NCBI RefSeq assembly: GCF_017877355.1
Contig: NZ_JAGIPR010000013.1
Coordinates: 1-64,000 of the forward strand
Length of the DNA: 64,000 nt
Direction of reading: 5' to 3'
Source of the DNA: Chryseobacterium jejuense
GTDB lineage: Bacteria; Bacteroidota; Bacteroidia; Flavobacteriales; Weeksellaceae
Part shown: one piece after another, positions 8,669-18,109 of the stretch
How positions within the stretch are numbered: position 1 is the first letter of the stretch
Layout of the letters: every line of letters begins with the position of its first letter
The notes under the pieces: generated by a model
The model's input: the letters and a program-made list of their open reading frames with translations, nothing else
What the model was told of the DNA's origin: nothing
The model's database searches: none
Position numbers and translations under genes: made by a program

Positions 8669-10156
8669 ATGATATACGGAGTAGATGTTTTTACTTTCCA
8701 TGATGTTCTGGAAATATGTAAAAAACCTAATAAAGCCAAGCTGAACAAAGCAGCCAAAGACCAAATTTTAAAATCTCAGAAAAACGTACAGCAAATTGTA
8801 GAATCCGACAGATGTGTATATGGGATCAATACAGGGTTCGGGCCACTGTGCGATACTAAAATATCAGCAGATGAAACCGCTCAGTTACAGTATAACCTGA
8901 TTATTTCCCATGCAGTAGGGGTAGGAAAGCCAATTGAAAAAGAACTTTCTAAAATCATGATGATTGCTAAAGTTCACGCTTTATCAAAAGGATTTTCAGG
9001 AGTTTCTCTTGATGTGATTGAGAGAATGATCCTGATGCTTGAAAAAGATATTATTCCTGTAGTTCCTGAGCAAGGATCAGTGGGTGCATCCGGAGATTTA
9101 GCTCCTTTAGCACATCTGGTATTACCTTTATTAGGTCTTGGACAGGTTTGGGAAGGAGATAACGTTTCGGATACCATGGAAGTATTGGAAAAACATAATC
9201 TTGAACCATTAGTTCTTGGTCCAAAAGAAGGATTAGGGTTGATTAATGGGACACAGTTTATCTTGGCACATGCAATCAAAGGCTTAGAGAAATTTGAATA
9301 TCTGTTGGATCTTGCTGATATAACTGCTGCAATGAGTATTGAAGCGTACAGAGGTTCTGCAAGTCCGTTCAAAAAAGAACTTCATGATATCAGACCATTT
9401 GAAGGAAGTAAAAAAGTAGCAGCAAGAATGCTTAAGTTCCTGAAAGGATCAGAAAATATGAAAGCTCATGAAGATTGTGAAAGAGTTCAGGATCCCTACT
9501 CAATGAGATGTGTGCCACAGGTTCACGGAGCCAGCAGAAATGCGTTTGAACATCTTAAACATATGGCAGAAACAGAATTGAATTCTGTAACAGATAACCC
9601 AATTGTATTAAGTGCAGAAGAATCTATCTCTGGAGGAAACTTCCACGGGCAGCTGATGGCTTTACCATTAGATTATGCAACCCTTGCAGCTGCTGAACTA
9701 GGAAATATTTCAGACAGAAGAAGTTATTTACTATTGGAAGGAAAATACGGACTTCCGAGATTATTAACAGAAAGCTCAGGATTGAATTCAGGATTTATGA
9801 TCCCTCAGTATACATCTGCAGCATTGGTAACAGAGAATAAGACATTGTGTTTCCCGGCATCTGCAGATTCTATTCCTACAAGTTTAGGACAGGAAGATCA
9901 CGTTTCCATGGGAAGTATCTCAGGAAGAAAATTCAATCAGGTTCTTGGAAATCTGGTTAATATTTTATCTGTTGAATTAATGTTTGCAGCTCAGGGATTG
10001 GAATTCAGAAGACCTTCGAAATGTTCTAAGATCATTGAAGAAAACTTCACGGTTCTTCGTTCTAAAGTTGCTAAGCTTGAAGATGACAGATTGATTGGTC
10101 AGGATATGCTTGCAATTGCGGAGCTCATCAGAGAAAGAAAGTTTATTGTAAACTGA
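8669..10156 (+). CDS. hutH: Histidine ammonia-lyase
   Basis: The 495-residue protein belongs to the aromatic amino acid lyases. The Ala-Ser-Gly triad that cyclises into the MIO electrophile is at 140-142 (SVGASGDLAPLAH). The catalytic Tyr is in YGINTGFGPL at about 51. The selectivity pair Ser80-His81 (LIISHAVGVG) is the histidine-type pair rather than His-Leu (tyrosine lyases) or Phe-Leu (phenylalanine lyases), so deamination of histidine to urocanate is the best call. No hutU, hutI or hutG lies nearby, so the rest of the pathway is elsewhere or the enzyme serves another role. A terminator follows directly. Confidence 0.92.
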   Translation: MIYGVDVFTFHDVLEICKKPNKAKLNKAAKDQILKSQKNVQQIVESDRCVYGINTGFGPLCDTKISADETAQLQYNLIISHAVGVGKPIEKELSKIMMIAKVHALSKGFSGVSLDVIERMILMLEKDIIPVVPEQGSVGASGDLAPLAHLVLPLLGLGQVWEGDNVSDTMEVLEKHNLEPLVLGPKEGLGLINGTQFILAHAIKGLEKFEYLLDLADITAAMSIEAYRGSASPFKKELHDIRPFEGSKKVAARMLKFLKGSENMKAHEDCERVQDPYSMRCVPQVHGASRNAFEHLKHMAETELNSVTDNPIVLSAEESISGGNFHGQLMALPLDYATLAAAELGNISDRRSYLLLEGKYGLPRLLTESSGLNSGFMIPQYTSAALVTENKTLCFPASADSIPTSLGQEDHVSMGSISGRKFNQVLGNLVNILSVELMFAAQGLEFRRPSKCSKIIEENFTVLRSKVAKLEDDRLIGQDMLAIAELIRERKFIVN

Positions 10157-10172
10157 TCTAATAAAAATGAAT

Positions 10173-10195
10173 AGCTTCCGAAAGGGAGCTTTTTT
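10173..10195 (+). terminator. Terminator of hutH
   Basis: The stem AGCTTCC/GGGAGCT has one G-T pair and a GAAA loop, and is followed by a T run. Confidence 0.8.
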
Positions 10196-10306
10196 ATTTT
10201 ACTCTTGTAGATATTACTGATTTCGCAGATTGAATAATAAGATAGTATAATCAATATTATCTATGTAAAATACAAGATGTAGATTTTAAATTTTAATGAA
10301 AAAATA

Positions 10307-10756
10307 ATGATAATACAAAGAACCGATTCCAATTCTTCAGATTTTAAAATTCTTGTGAAATCTCTTGATGCCAACCTTGCCGAACATAACGGAGATGATG
10401 ATGCATTTTTTGCCCAATTTAATAAAATAGATAAGATTAAAAACTGTATTGTTGTTTACATTGATGAAGTTCCGGCAGCGTGTGGTGCTTTCAAGGAACT
10501 TTCAGAAGATACTGTTGAAATCAAAAGAATGTTCACCAATCCTGAGTTTAGAAAAAGAGGCTTAGGTTCTTCCATTGTAAAAGAATTGGAAAATTGGGCT
10601 AAGGAATTAGGCTATCAAAAAGCAGTTCTTGAGACTTCTAAGGAACTTACCAATGCCATTTCTGTTTATGAAAAAAGTGGATTTCAAAGGATTCCTAATT
10701 ATGGGCAGTACATTGATGTGGATGGCAGTGTTTGTTTTGAAAAAGAATTGAAATAG
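10307..10756 (+). CDS. GNAT-family N-acetyltransferase
   Basis: The 149-residue protein has the standard GNAT length. The acetyl-CoA binding motif A is visible as EIKRMFTNPEFRKRGLGSSIV (the R-x-x-G-x-G/S core), followed by the helix ELENWAKELGYQKAVLET and the motif B region AISVYEKSGFQRIPNYGQY. The substrate is unknown; free small molecules or peptides are typical. It is preceded by the hutH terminator and followed by a repeat-bearing gap, so it appears monocistronic. Confidence 0.88.
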   Translation: MIIQRTDSNSSDFKILVKSLDANLAEHNGDDDAFFAQFNKIDKIKNCIVVYIDEVPAACGAFKELSEDTVEIKRMFTNPEFRKRGLGSSIVKELENWAKELGYQKAVLETSKELTNAISVYEKSGFQRIPNYGQYIDVDGSVCFEKELK

Positions 10757-10775
10757 GAAAAAAAATGAAATTAGA

Positions 10776-10825
10776 GGAGTGGTAAGTCGAAGTTTTGACG
10801 GGGATGTTCCGGCCTCCACTAAGAT
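10776..10825. repeat. Degenerate copy of the TCGAAGATTTGACGGGG repeat
   Basis: The segment GAGGAGTGGTAAGTCGAAG, then TTTTGACGGGGATG, matches with several differences the element at 25875-25925. A shorter fragment lies near 57940-57980. It is an interspersed intergenic element. Confidence 0.5.
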
Positions 10826-10970
10826 TCTTACCCATATTTATTAAAATGCACTCTTTTAAATATTTAGATTTAGCAGCCAATTAATATTCATATAATGCTA
10901 AATTCACTTTTTTAAAACTTTTAATTCTCATGAAAGTGTTATATTGTGACTCCAATCAAAATTATAACAT

Positions 10971-12452
10971 ATGAAAAAAAGTGTATTTTTCCTGGCATTA
11001 TTTTTTGCCTTAAACTCCTGTACACAGGAAGAACTTCGCAATGAGAGTTCAAACACTGAAATGTCTCAAAAAAATCCGTTAACAGAAAAACAGATCAATG
11101 AAAGGATTAATGAGGCCATAAAAAAGGATGGAACTTTCAATTGGAAGAATGAATCCGATCATTTTCTTTGGAGTGCTATTTTCCGCGGTAACAGAATGGT
11201 GTCTATTGGATTTGGTTCGTCCAAAGATGATTTTGACAGAAGTAAATCTCCGGATAACAAGAATATGGAAGAAGAGATTTTAAATGTCATTGCAAAATCT
11301 GAAGGAAAAGGATCTGCAAGATTTCTTTTGAATTCCGACCAATATCTTAACCAGATGGATGTTACCATCGAAAAAGAGGAAACAATAACAGCTCTTCGCC
11401 AGATGAAAACCATCCGATATGTAGAACCTGCAGACTATCATTATTTCGAAAACGAAGCTAAATACAATACCACCTCAAAATCTTCAGGTAGCGGTTCTTC
11501 AGGCTGTGGGTTTTCTACAGCCACTTTAAGTGCAGTAGATTATACTTCCACCACACCAAGTGCAAAAATTCCATGGGCATTTGCCAAGCATAATATTCCT
11601 GATGCCTGGAGTTACAGTACCGGAGCTGGAGTAACTATCGGTCTTATTGATACTGGAGTTTCTCCGGATCAGTCTTTATTAGGATCTAGCTTTAATAATG
11701 GAGCCTCTTCAGGAAGAACGATCAGTAAATTTGGGGTGTATAATTCCGATGGTTCAGCGGATCAGTGTGGGCATGGAACTAAAATGGCTTCCGTAATGAC
11801 TGCTCCTAGAAATAATGCAGGACTTCCGGTAGGAGTAGCTTATAATGCAAATCTTATTGCTTATCGTGCTGCTGAAAATGTTGTATTGGAAACTTCCAGT
11901 GAGCAAAACGGAGTGAAAACGGCATTTACAGAATTAGGAAACAATACCAATGTAAAAATCATCTCTATGTCTATGGGGCATATTTTTTCAGTAGGAAAAA
12001 TTGAGGATGGAGTGAAATATGCTTATGCCAGAGGAAAACTGATTTTCTGTGCAGGAGGAACATCTACCAGCTTTACAACTTTTGTAGGCGTTATTTTCCC
12101 AGCTTCAATGTCTGAAACGCAAGCGATAACAGGGGTAAAAGAAGGTACTTCAAACCAAAAATGTGATGTTTGTCACTCTGGAAGCCAGATTGATTTTACC
12201 TTCCAGATGGAAAGATCGTCAGGAAATACAGTTCCGGTTTTAAGTTATTACAACGGGGAGGCTGATTATGTGGGTGGATCTTCTGTGGCAACGGCGGCCA
12301 CTGCGGGAATTGCAGCGCTGGTTTGGGCTAAAAATCCATCATGGACCAGAGATCAGGTACTGAATAAAATGAGACAGTCGGCAACGTATTATCCCACTGT
12401 TAATTCAAGCTATGGCTATGGAAACATCAATGTTTTAAAGGCTGTACAATAA
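10971..12452 (+). CDS. S8-family (subtilisin-like) peptidase, lipoprotein
   Basis: The 493-residue protein has a lipoprotein signal (MKKSVFFLALFFALNSC, Cys at 17). Residues about 60-155 form a propeptide-like region ending in IRYVEPADY, similar to inhibitor I9 prodomains. The catalytic domain follows: Asp in IGLIDTGVS (about 226), His in CGHGTKMAS (about 268) and Ser in GGSSVATAATAGIAALVWA (about 436). The usual GTSMA is replaced by GSSVA but the nucleophile is kept. It is probably an outer-membrane-anchored protease. It has no type IX C-terminal sorting domain, which agrees with lipid anchoring. It appears monocistronic. Confidence 0.9.
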   Translation: MKKSVFFLALFFALNSCTQEELRNESSNTEMSQKNPLTEKQINERINEAIKKDGTFNWKNESDHFLWSAIFRGNRMVSIGFGSSKDDFDRSKSPDNKNMEEEILNVIAKSEGKGSARFLLNSDQYLNQMDVTIEKEETITALRQMKTIRYVEPADYHYFENEAKYNTTSKSSGSGSSGCGFSTATLSAVDYTSTTPSAKIPWAFAKHNIPDAWSYSTGAGVTIGLIDTGVSPDQSLLGSSFNNGASSGRTISKFGVYNSDGSADQCGHGTKMASVMTAPRNNAGLPVGVAYNANLIAYRAAENVVLETSSEQNGVKTAFTELGNNTNVKIISMSMGHIFSVGKIEDGVKYAYARGKLIFCAGGTSTSFTTFVGVIFPASMSETQAITGVKEGTSNQKCDVCHSGSQIDFTFQMERSSGNTVPVLSYYNGEADYVGGSSVATAATAGIAALVWAKNPSWTRDQVLNKMRQSATYYPTVNSSYGYGNINVLKAVQ

Positions 12453-12590
12453 TTTTTTAGAGAGGAAGCTGGAGGCTGAAAGAAAGGAAATATTGGAGTC
12501 TGATGTACTGATTGACTCATCTCAATCAAATCGTAGATAACAATTTATTTTTCTTTTTAATGACTTCCGGCTTCTTTTTTATACTAATCT

Positions 12591-13760
12591 TTAATCTCCC
12601 GGCTGATAATCCAAAGGAAGCATTTTTTCAATTTTATTTTTCGAAAATTCTCCCTGGGTAGTAAGCCGATCGGGTGTGGTAATATTTCCGTCTTTTGAAA
12701 CTTCAAAAGATTCTCCTTCCTCCGAATATAGAAAAGTAGATAAGTTTCTACTGGATTTACCCCTGATAAACTGATTGTTCTTAATATTTTCATAAGGTAC
12801 CTTGACATAATTAACCTGAAGAATATCTTTAAAACCAAAGAAAACCTGCCCGTTTGTTCTTTTCACATAATCATAATCGGGGATCAGTGTTTTGGTGATC
12901 GCAAGCGTATAAGGTTTTTGACTGCTCTTTTTTTGAGAAATAGCTTTGATGTTTTCAGGAATATTAATTACCTGTGAAGATCTTGTCATTAGCATGAAAT
13001 CCTTTAAAGTATTCAGTTCCTCTTCAGTAGGGTAATTTGAGTTGGGAATTTTTACAACCTGATTTACAATAAATCCGTTTTCAGAGATTGTATTATTGTA
13101 AATGTTTCTGAAAAAATGAAGTGAACTTCCCTCATAGGCATTCATTCTGTTAATTCTAACCTTATCTGTATTTTTTGTTTCCTTAAAGAAACTTGTTCCG
13201 ATATAATTGGTGATATTCGTATTAAAGTCTGTTGAATAATCAATCAGATTATACTCAATTTCATATCCTAGATTTTTATTTTCAATGATTAAAGTTTTAG
13301 GTGCTTTTACCTTAAGCAGCTTCTTCTTTTTGTTATAAGAGAATTTTAGTGTCTTTTGATTTTTTATTTTTACATTCTCGAGGTCATCTCCAATAAAATT
13401 ACGGAGAAAGACATTGATATAATTGGTATAGGCTTCGGAAGTGTAGGGAATTAATACTATCTCTTCAATAACATTCGTTTTAGTTAAAACAACTTTTAGG
13501 TTTTTATTGACAACCTCCGAAATTTCTGTGCTGAATATTTCATAATTTTCCTTCTGGAAAACAATATTGCCGTTGGTTTGTGTAGAAAGGGGAAGGATAA
13601 AAGTTCCGTCCTCTTTTGAGAGTGTTCCCGTTTTTGTTCCGTCAAGATAGATGCTTACATTGTCCAGCCTATGCTCAGTATCATCTACCACAGTACCTTT
13701 GATAACTTGAGCAAAAGAAACGGAATAAGTGAATAAAAAAAATAGTAATATCGTTTTCAT
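12591..13760 (-). CDS. Secreted carboxypeptidase-regulatory-like domain protein
   Basis: The 389-residue protein has a signal peptide (MKTILLFFLFTYSVSFAQ). I chose the ATG at 13760, three codons inside the longest frame, because it starts the signal peptide. Residues 20-95 form a CarboxypepD_reg-like beta-sandwich (VIKGTVVDDTEHRLDNVSIYL, then GTLSKEDGTFILPL), as found at the N-terminus of TonB receptors and in many Bacteroidota secreted proteins. No receptor barrel follows. The remaining 290 residues are Lys/Asn-rich and unrecognised. It is probably periplasmic or on the outer membrane. Confidence 0.8.
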   Translation of the reverse strand: MKTILLFFLFTYSVSFAQVIKGTVVDDTEHRLDNVSIYLDGTKTGTLSKEDGTFILPLSTQTNGNIVFQKENYEIFSTEISEVVNKNLKVVLTKTNVIEEIVLIPYTSEAYTNYINVFLRNFIGDDLENVKIKNQKTLKFSYNKKKKLLKVKAPKTLIIENKNLGYEIEYNLIDYSTDFNTNITNYIGTSFFKETKNTDKVRINRMNAYEGSSLHFFRNIYNNTISENGFIVNQVVKIPNSNYPTEEELNTLKDFMLMTRSSQVINIPENIKAISQKKSSQKPYTLAITKTLIPDYDYVKRTNGQVFFGFKDILQVNYVKVPYENIKNNQFIRGKSSRNLSTFLYSEEGESFEVSKDGNITTPDRLTTQGEFSKNKIEKMLPLDYQPGD

Positions 13761-13815
13761 GGTCAACAATATTACTAAAGTTTTAGTGATAAAAAAAGAG
13801 CTGATTAAGAATTGT

Positions 13816-14643
13816 TTATCCGATCCTTACACTTGTCATACTCAGTGACCCTCCAATAAGTTCATCATTGAATAATACTAATTCTTCAGTCTGATCCTTC
13901 AATCCTAAGGTGTAAATCAAAGGCAAATAATGGTCTGGCGTAGGAACAGCGTACTGTAAAGAAGTTCCCTGTTTATGATAATCAATAATCTGCTGAAAAT
14001 TGCCATCCAGAAGCCAATTGTTGGTTTTTTCACGGGCTTCTATCGCCCAGTCCCAACCAGCACCAACGGTATTGATGTTCTTCCAATCGATCATACGCAG
14101 GTTATGAACAATATTTCCACTTCCTATAATCAGAATTCCTTTCTCACGAAGCTTATTCAGCCTTTTGGCAAGGTCATAATGGTATTGTGGAGGTTTTGTA
14201 TAATCAATACTGAGTTGGATCACCGGAATGTCGGCATTAGGGTATAAGTGTCTGATAACAGACCATGCCCCATGATCCAGTCCCCAATTGTGATCTTCCT
14301 CTACTTCTACAGGAAGCAAAAGTTCAGCTGTTTCCCTGGCCAGTTCCGGACTTCCGGGAGCGGGATATTGTACTTCAAATAATTCCTTCGGGAATCCATA
14401 AAAATCATGGATGGTTTTGGGCATTTCCATAGCAGTAACAAAGGTTCCCGACGTATACCAATGTGCCGAAATACATAGGATGGCATTCGGTTTTGGAATC
14501 TCAGTGGCTGTTTTGCGGAATCCCTGTACAAATTGGTTTTCTTCAATAGCATTCATAGGAGAGCCATGTCCAAGGAATAAAACCGGCATTCTCTGTGTGT
14601 TGTTGAAACTTTCACTTATATTTTGAAGATCGTTGAGGTTCAT
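13816..14643 (-). CDS. ygiD: LigB-family extradiol dioxygenase (4,5-DOPA dioxygenase type)
   Basis: The 275-residue protein has the length of the YgiD/4,5-DOPA extradiol dioxygenases, which cleave catechols using one metal ion. Metal-binding His residues are expected in LFLGHGSPMNAI (about 24-35), in CISAHWYTSG, in NWGLDHGAWSVIRHLYP and in PTPDHYLPLIYTLG near the C-terminus. GSGNIVHNLR is also typical. The natural substrate in bacteria is not clear. The next minus-strand gene upstream is yceI, 79 bases away, so they may share a transcript, but no functional link is obvious. Confidence 0.9.
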   Translation of the reverse strand: MNLNDLQNISESFNNTQRMPVLFLGHGSPMNAIEENQFVQGFRKTATEIPKPNAILCISAHWYTSGTFVTAMEMPKTIHDFYGFPKELFEVQYPAPGSPELARETAELLLPVEVEEDHNWGLDHGAWSVIRHLYPNADIPVIQLSIDYTKPPQYHYDLAKRLNKLREKGILIIGSGNIVHNLRMIDWKNINTVGAGWDWAIEAREKTNNWLLDGNFQQIIDYHKQGTSLQYAVPTPDHYLPLIYTLGLKDQTEELVLFNDELIGGSLSMTSVRIG

Positions 14644-14722
14644 AAGGATTGAATATTAATAAAAAAAGGTCCAAGGTTTTTTTAGTAAAAATCCCTGAAC
14701 CCTTTATAATGTATGTTATCAA

Positions 14723-15235
14723 TTACGCTTGTTTTACAAACTGTAATTCACCAACGATTTTTACATCATCACTTACCATTACACCTCCTGCTTCAAGAGC
14801 TGCATTCCAGTTCAGTCCGAAATCTTTTCTGCTGATTTTTCCTTCAAAAGAGAAACCTGCTTTTGTGTTTCCCCATGGGTCTACATTAATTCCACCGAAG
14901 TCTACATCTAATGTTACAGGTTTTGTAATCCCGTTGATAGTAAGGTTTCCAACTACTTCATTGTTCAGGTTCTGAGAATCAAAAGTGATGGTTGGATGAG
15001 CTTCTGCATTGAAGAACTCAGCAGACTTTAAGTGATTATCTCTGTCAGTATTATTAGTGAATACAGAATCCGTTTGGATAGTAGCTGTAGTTTTAGCGTT
15101 TGCAAAGAATTCGTCTTCAGATTCAATTTCAGCTGTGAAAGTTCTGAAGCTTCCTTTTACATTAGAAATCATCATGTGTTTTACTTTGAAAGTAATTTCA
15201 CTATGCGTTGGGTCTAAAATCCATTTTGTTGCCAT
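14723..15235 (-). CDS. YceI-family protein
   Basis: The 170-residue protein has the YceI lipocalin-like barrel: WILDPTHSEITFKVKHMMISNVKGSF at the start, then FTAEIESEDEFFANAKTTATI and ADFEA-like strands ending in KIVGELQFVKQA. Family members bind isoprenoid lipids and are often secreted, but this one has no signal peptide, so it is predicted to be cytoplasmic. A -7 box (TAAATTTG, minus strand) lies at 15271-15278, about 36 bases before the start. Confidence 0.9.
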   Translation of the reverse strand: MATKWILDPTHSEITFKVKHMMISNVKGSFRTFTAEIESEDEFFANAKTTATIQTDSVFTNNTDRDNHLKSAEFFNAEAHPTITFDSQNLNNEVVGNLTINGITKPVTLDVDFGGINVDPWGNTKAGFSFEGKISRKDFGLNWNAALEAGGVMVSDDVKIVGELQFVKQA

Positions 15236-15608
15236 TGTAATTTTGTATGTTTTTGTTATTATTAATGATGCAAATTTAGAACAGAAAGCATATACGAGTC
15301 ATTGATATAGGATAAGAAATGAAATAGCCTCATTTGAATGATGAACTTTTCTTTTATTTAACCTTTCAGCTTTCCATTTTAATATTCTCAATCAATGTAT
15401 CTCAGATAAAATCCTTTCAGCTTAAAAATATACCTTTTTAAACAAACTTTGCGTCTTCGTGTTTCCCCAACTAACACCACAAAATCCAACTATTAAGTTA
15501 AGAAATAATTTCTATTGATGGATGAATTCCATTTTATGAATGTTTTATTTTAACGTTTCTTAACGGATGGTTTTTATTTCTTATTTTTGACGGATTCAAT
15601 TTTATACA
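15236..15608. other. Divergent intergenic region
   Basis: This region holds the YceI promoter box (15271-15278, minus strand) and a TATTTTTG box at 15582-15589 that could serve the S9 peptidase. Between them is a fragment of a common intergenic sequence (AACTTTGCGTCTTCGTGTTT at about 15445-15464), related bits of which occur near 17790 and 44270. I see no gene. Confidence 0.55.
15271..15278 (-). promoter_or_regulatory. -7 promoter box for yceI
   Basis: The minus strand reads TAAATTTG, matching TAnnTTTG, 36 bases before the ATG. No clear -33 TTG is seen. Confidence 0.5.
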
Positions 15609-17747
15609 ATGAAATTACATAAATTTTCTTTATTGATGCTTGTTTTGGGTAGCTCAGCATTTGCCCAGACTCAGAAGTTTACAATGGCGGAGGCTGTAAA
15701 TGGGATGAGAACGAACCTTGCCGTGAAAAATATTTCACAGTTTTCATGGTCTGCAGACGGGAAATCCTATATTCAGTCCGTAAAAGGCGGATATCTGGCT
15801 ACAGATTTAAAAACAAACAAACAGGATACTCTGATATCCTTGACACAGCTGAACAGACAGTTTGCGGATAATAAGCTAAAATCTGTTCCACCTATTAAGT
15901 TTACAGGAGTATCTAACGGATATTTCAATACCAATGGTAAGATGTTCTGGATTGAAAAGTCAGGAAGCGATTGGAAAATAAAGAATTCAGCTACGGTAGA
16001 TCAGGACGCAGCTAATGTAAAAATGTTTGGTGACGGGCAGACTTTTGCCTTTACCGCAAAGAATAATTTATTTGTTAATAAAAATGGGAAAACCATAGCG
16101 GTAACCAATGAAGCTAATGAGAATATCATCAGCGGTCAAACTGTTCACAGAAATGAATTCGGGATTGATACCGGAATTTTCCCGGCACCGAACTCTGAAA
16201 GTATAGCATTCTATAAAATGGATCAGACCATGGTGGCAGACTACCCAATCATTGACTGGTCTGTAACTCCTGCTGTAAACCATAACATCAAATACCCAAT
16301 GGCTGGGCAAACCTCTCATCAGGTAACATTAGGGGTTTTCAATATCAAAACTCAGAATACAACGTTCCTGAAGATTGAGGGTGAAAAAGACCAATACCTG
16401 ACAGCGGTTACCTGGAGTCCTGATTCAAAATATATTTTTGTAGCGGTACTAAACAGAGGGCAGAATCACATGAAGATGAACCAATATGATGCTGCTACAG
16501 GAACTTTAGTAAAGACTTTATTTGAAGAAACAGATAGCAAATATGTAGAGCCACAGCATCCACTTACTTTCTTCCCGAATTCAAATACGGATTTCATCTG
16601 GCAGAGCCAGAGAACAGGATATAATCATCTGTTTCATTACAATCTTGAAAAAGGATTGGTAGCTCAGATCACAAAAGGAGATTGGCTGGTAACTGAGGTT
16701 TTGGGATTTAATGAAAAGAAAAAAGAGATTTTCTTTACTTCTACCAAAGAAACTCCTCTGGAAAGACATTTATATAAGATCAACTGGGCAAACTTCAAGA
16801 TGGAAAGATTGGACGCTGCTGAAGGAATGCATTTTGGAGTCCTAAGTAATGATGGAAACTATATCTATGATGCTTACAGTAATGGAAATACACCCAGAGT
16901 AGGAAATATTATTAATACTTCGAATTTAAAAACAACCAATATTCTTACGTCTGAAAATCCATTAAAGAATTATCAGAGACCGGAAATTAAAAATGTAGAA
17001 TTAAAGGCTGATGACGGAACCCCTTTATATGGAAAGATCATCTTGCCAACAAATTTTGATCCGAACAAAAAATACCCTACCATTGTTTATCTATACAACG
17101 GACCGCACTTACAGCTGATTACAAATAGCTTCCCTGCTTCCGGAAATCTTTGGTATGAATATATGGCTCAAAACGGATATATTATCTTCACAATGGACGG
17201 AAGAGGTTCTGCCAACCGTGGAATGAAATTCGAACAGGCTGTTTTCAGAAACTTAGGAACAACAGAGATGAATGACCAGATGAAAGGGGTAGATTACCTG
17301 AAATCACTTCCTTATGTAGATGGTGATAAAATGGGTATCCACGGATGGAGCTTCGGTGGATTCATGACCACAAGTTTCATGCTCCGTAAACCGGATGTAT
17401 TTAAAGTAGGAGTAGCTGGTGGACCGGTAATTGAGTGGAATATGTACGAAATCATGTATGGAGAAAGATATATGGATACACCACAGGAAAACCCACAAGG
17501 ATATGCTTCGGCTAATCTTTTGGATAAAGTTCAGAACCTGAAAGGAAAACTATTGATGATTCACGGAGCACAAGATGATGTAGTGGTATGGCAGCATTCC
17601 ATTAAATTCATCAAATCAGCAGTGGATAATGGTGTTCAATTAGATTACTTTGCTTATCCGGGACATCCACACAATGTGATCGGAAAAGACAGAGTTCACC
17701 TGATGCAGAAAATAACAGATTATTTTGATCAGTATCTGAAGAAATAA
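15609..17747 (+). CDS. S9-family dipeptidyl peptidase (DPP-IV-like)
   Basis: The 712-residue protein has a signal peptide (MKLHKFSLLMLVLGSSAFAQ). Residues about 35-450 form a DPP-IV-type beta-propeller (FSWSADGKSYIQSV, TWSPDSKYIFVAVLNR, FAFTAKNNL). The C-terminal alpha/beta hydrolase domain has the nucleophile Ser in GWSFGGFMT, Asp in HGAQDDVVVWQHS and His in YPGHPHNVIGKD. Members release X-Pro or X-Ala dipeptides from peptides in the periplasm. The length and both domains are typical. A terminator follows the stop. Confidence 0.95.
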   Translation: MKLHKFSLLMLVLGSSAFAQTQKFTMAEAVNGMRTNLAVKNISQFSWSADGKSYIQSVKGGYLATDLKTNKQDTLISLTQLNRQFADNKLKSVPPIKFTGVSNGYFNTNGKMFWIEKSGSDWKIKNSATVDQDAANVKMFGDGQTFAFTAKNNLFVNKNGKTIAVTNEANENIISGQTVHRNEFGIDTGIFPAPNSESIAFYKMDQTMVADYPIIDWSVTPAVNHNIKYPMAGQTSHQVTLGVFNIKTQNTTFLKIEGEKDQYLTAVTWSPDSKYIFVAVLNRGQNHMKMNQYDAATGTLVKTLFEETDSKYVEPQHPLTFFPNSNTDFIWQSQRTGYNHLFHYNLEKGLVAQITKGDWLVTEVLGFNEKKKEIFFTSTKETPLERHLYKINWANFKMERLDAAEGMHFGVLSNDGNYIYDAYSNGNTPRVGNIINTSNLKTTNILTSENPLKNYQRPEIKNVELKADDGTPLYGKIILPTNFDPNKKYPTIVYLYNGPHLQLITNSFPASGNLWYEYMAQNGYIIFTMDGRGSANRGMKFEQAVFRNLGTTEMNDQMKGVDYLKSLPYVDGDKMGIHGWSFGGFMTTSFMLRKPDVFKVGVAGGPVIEWNMYEIMYGERYMDTPQENPQGYASANLLDKVQNLKGKLLMIHGAQDDVVVWQHSIKFIKSAVDNGVQLDYFAYPGHPHNVIGKDRVHLMQKITDYFDQYLKK

Positions 17748-17756
17748 TAACAAAAT

Positions 17757-17779
17757 CCAGCCATTTGGTTGGGTTTTTT
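17757..17779 (+). terminator. Terminator of the S9 peptidase gene
   Basis: The stem CCAGCC/GGTTGG has an ATTT loop and is followed by TTTTTT, 9 bases past the stop. Confidence 0.7.
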
Positions 17780-17911
17780 GTTGGAAATCGTAAGGACGCA
17801 AAGAATAATGATGCTGTTTTAAGGCCCCAGAATTTTATCTGCGATAAAATTGTATACAGCTTTATAATTGCCACTAATGCACGAATGATTTTTATTAATG
17901 CATAAAAAAGC

Positions 17912-17958
17912 TATGTGTCTATGTGGTTAAATATTTTTTTAAACCACATAGGCACATA
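17912..17958. repeat. Inverted repeat between convergent genes
   Basis: The arms TATGTGTCTATGTGGTT and AACCACATAGGCACATA differ by one base from perfect complementarity and enclose 13 AT bases. It could be a REP-like element or an extra bidirectional terminator. A similar AACCACAAAAG palindrome lies at 20116-20174. Confidence 0.6.
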
Positions 17959-18109
17959 GAATATTGTAGTACAAAATAACTTGTGTAGATCTTTCTTGCT
18001 GAAAATCTTATATTGAACGAAGTCGAAATGTTCTTGCGTCTTAAAAACAACATGATCTTTTACTTCTGCGCTTACCCGAAACACCTATTTCTGTTAAATA
18101 GGGACTATA

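Larger units (their letters stand above)
17748..18109. other. Convergent intergenic region with two inverted repeats
   Basis: After the S9 terminator comes a GGACGCAAAGAA fragment and then a 17-bp inverted repeat with one mismatch (17912-17928 with 17942-17958; TATGTGTCTATGTGGTT). A GAACGAAGTCGAAATGTTC fragment lies near 18014-18033. There is no coding sequence. Confidence 0.55.
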
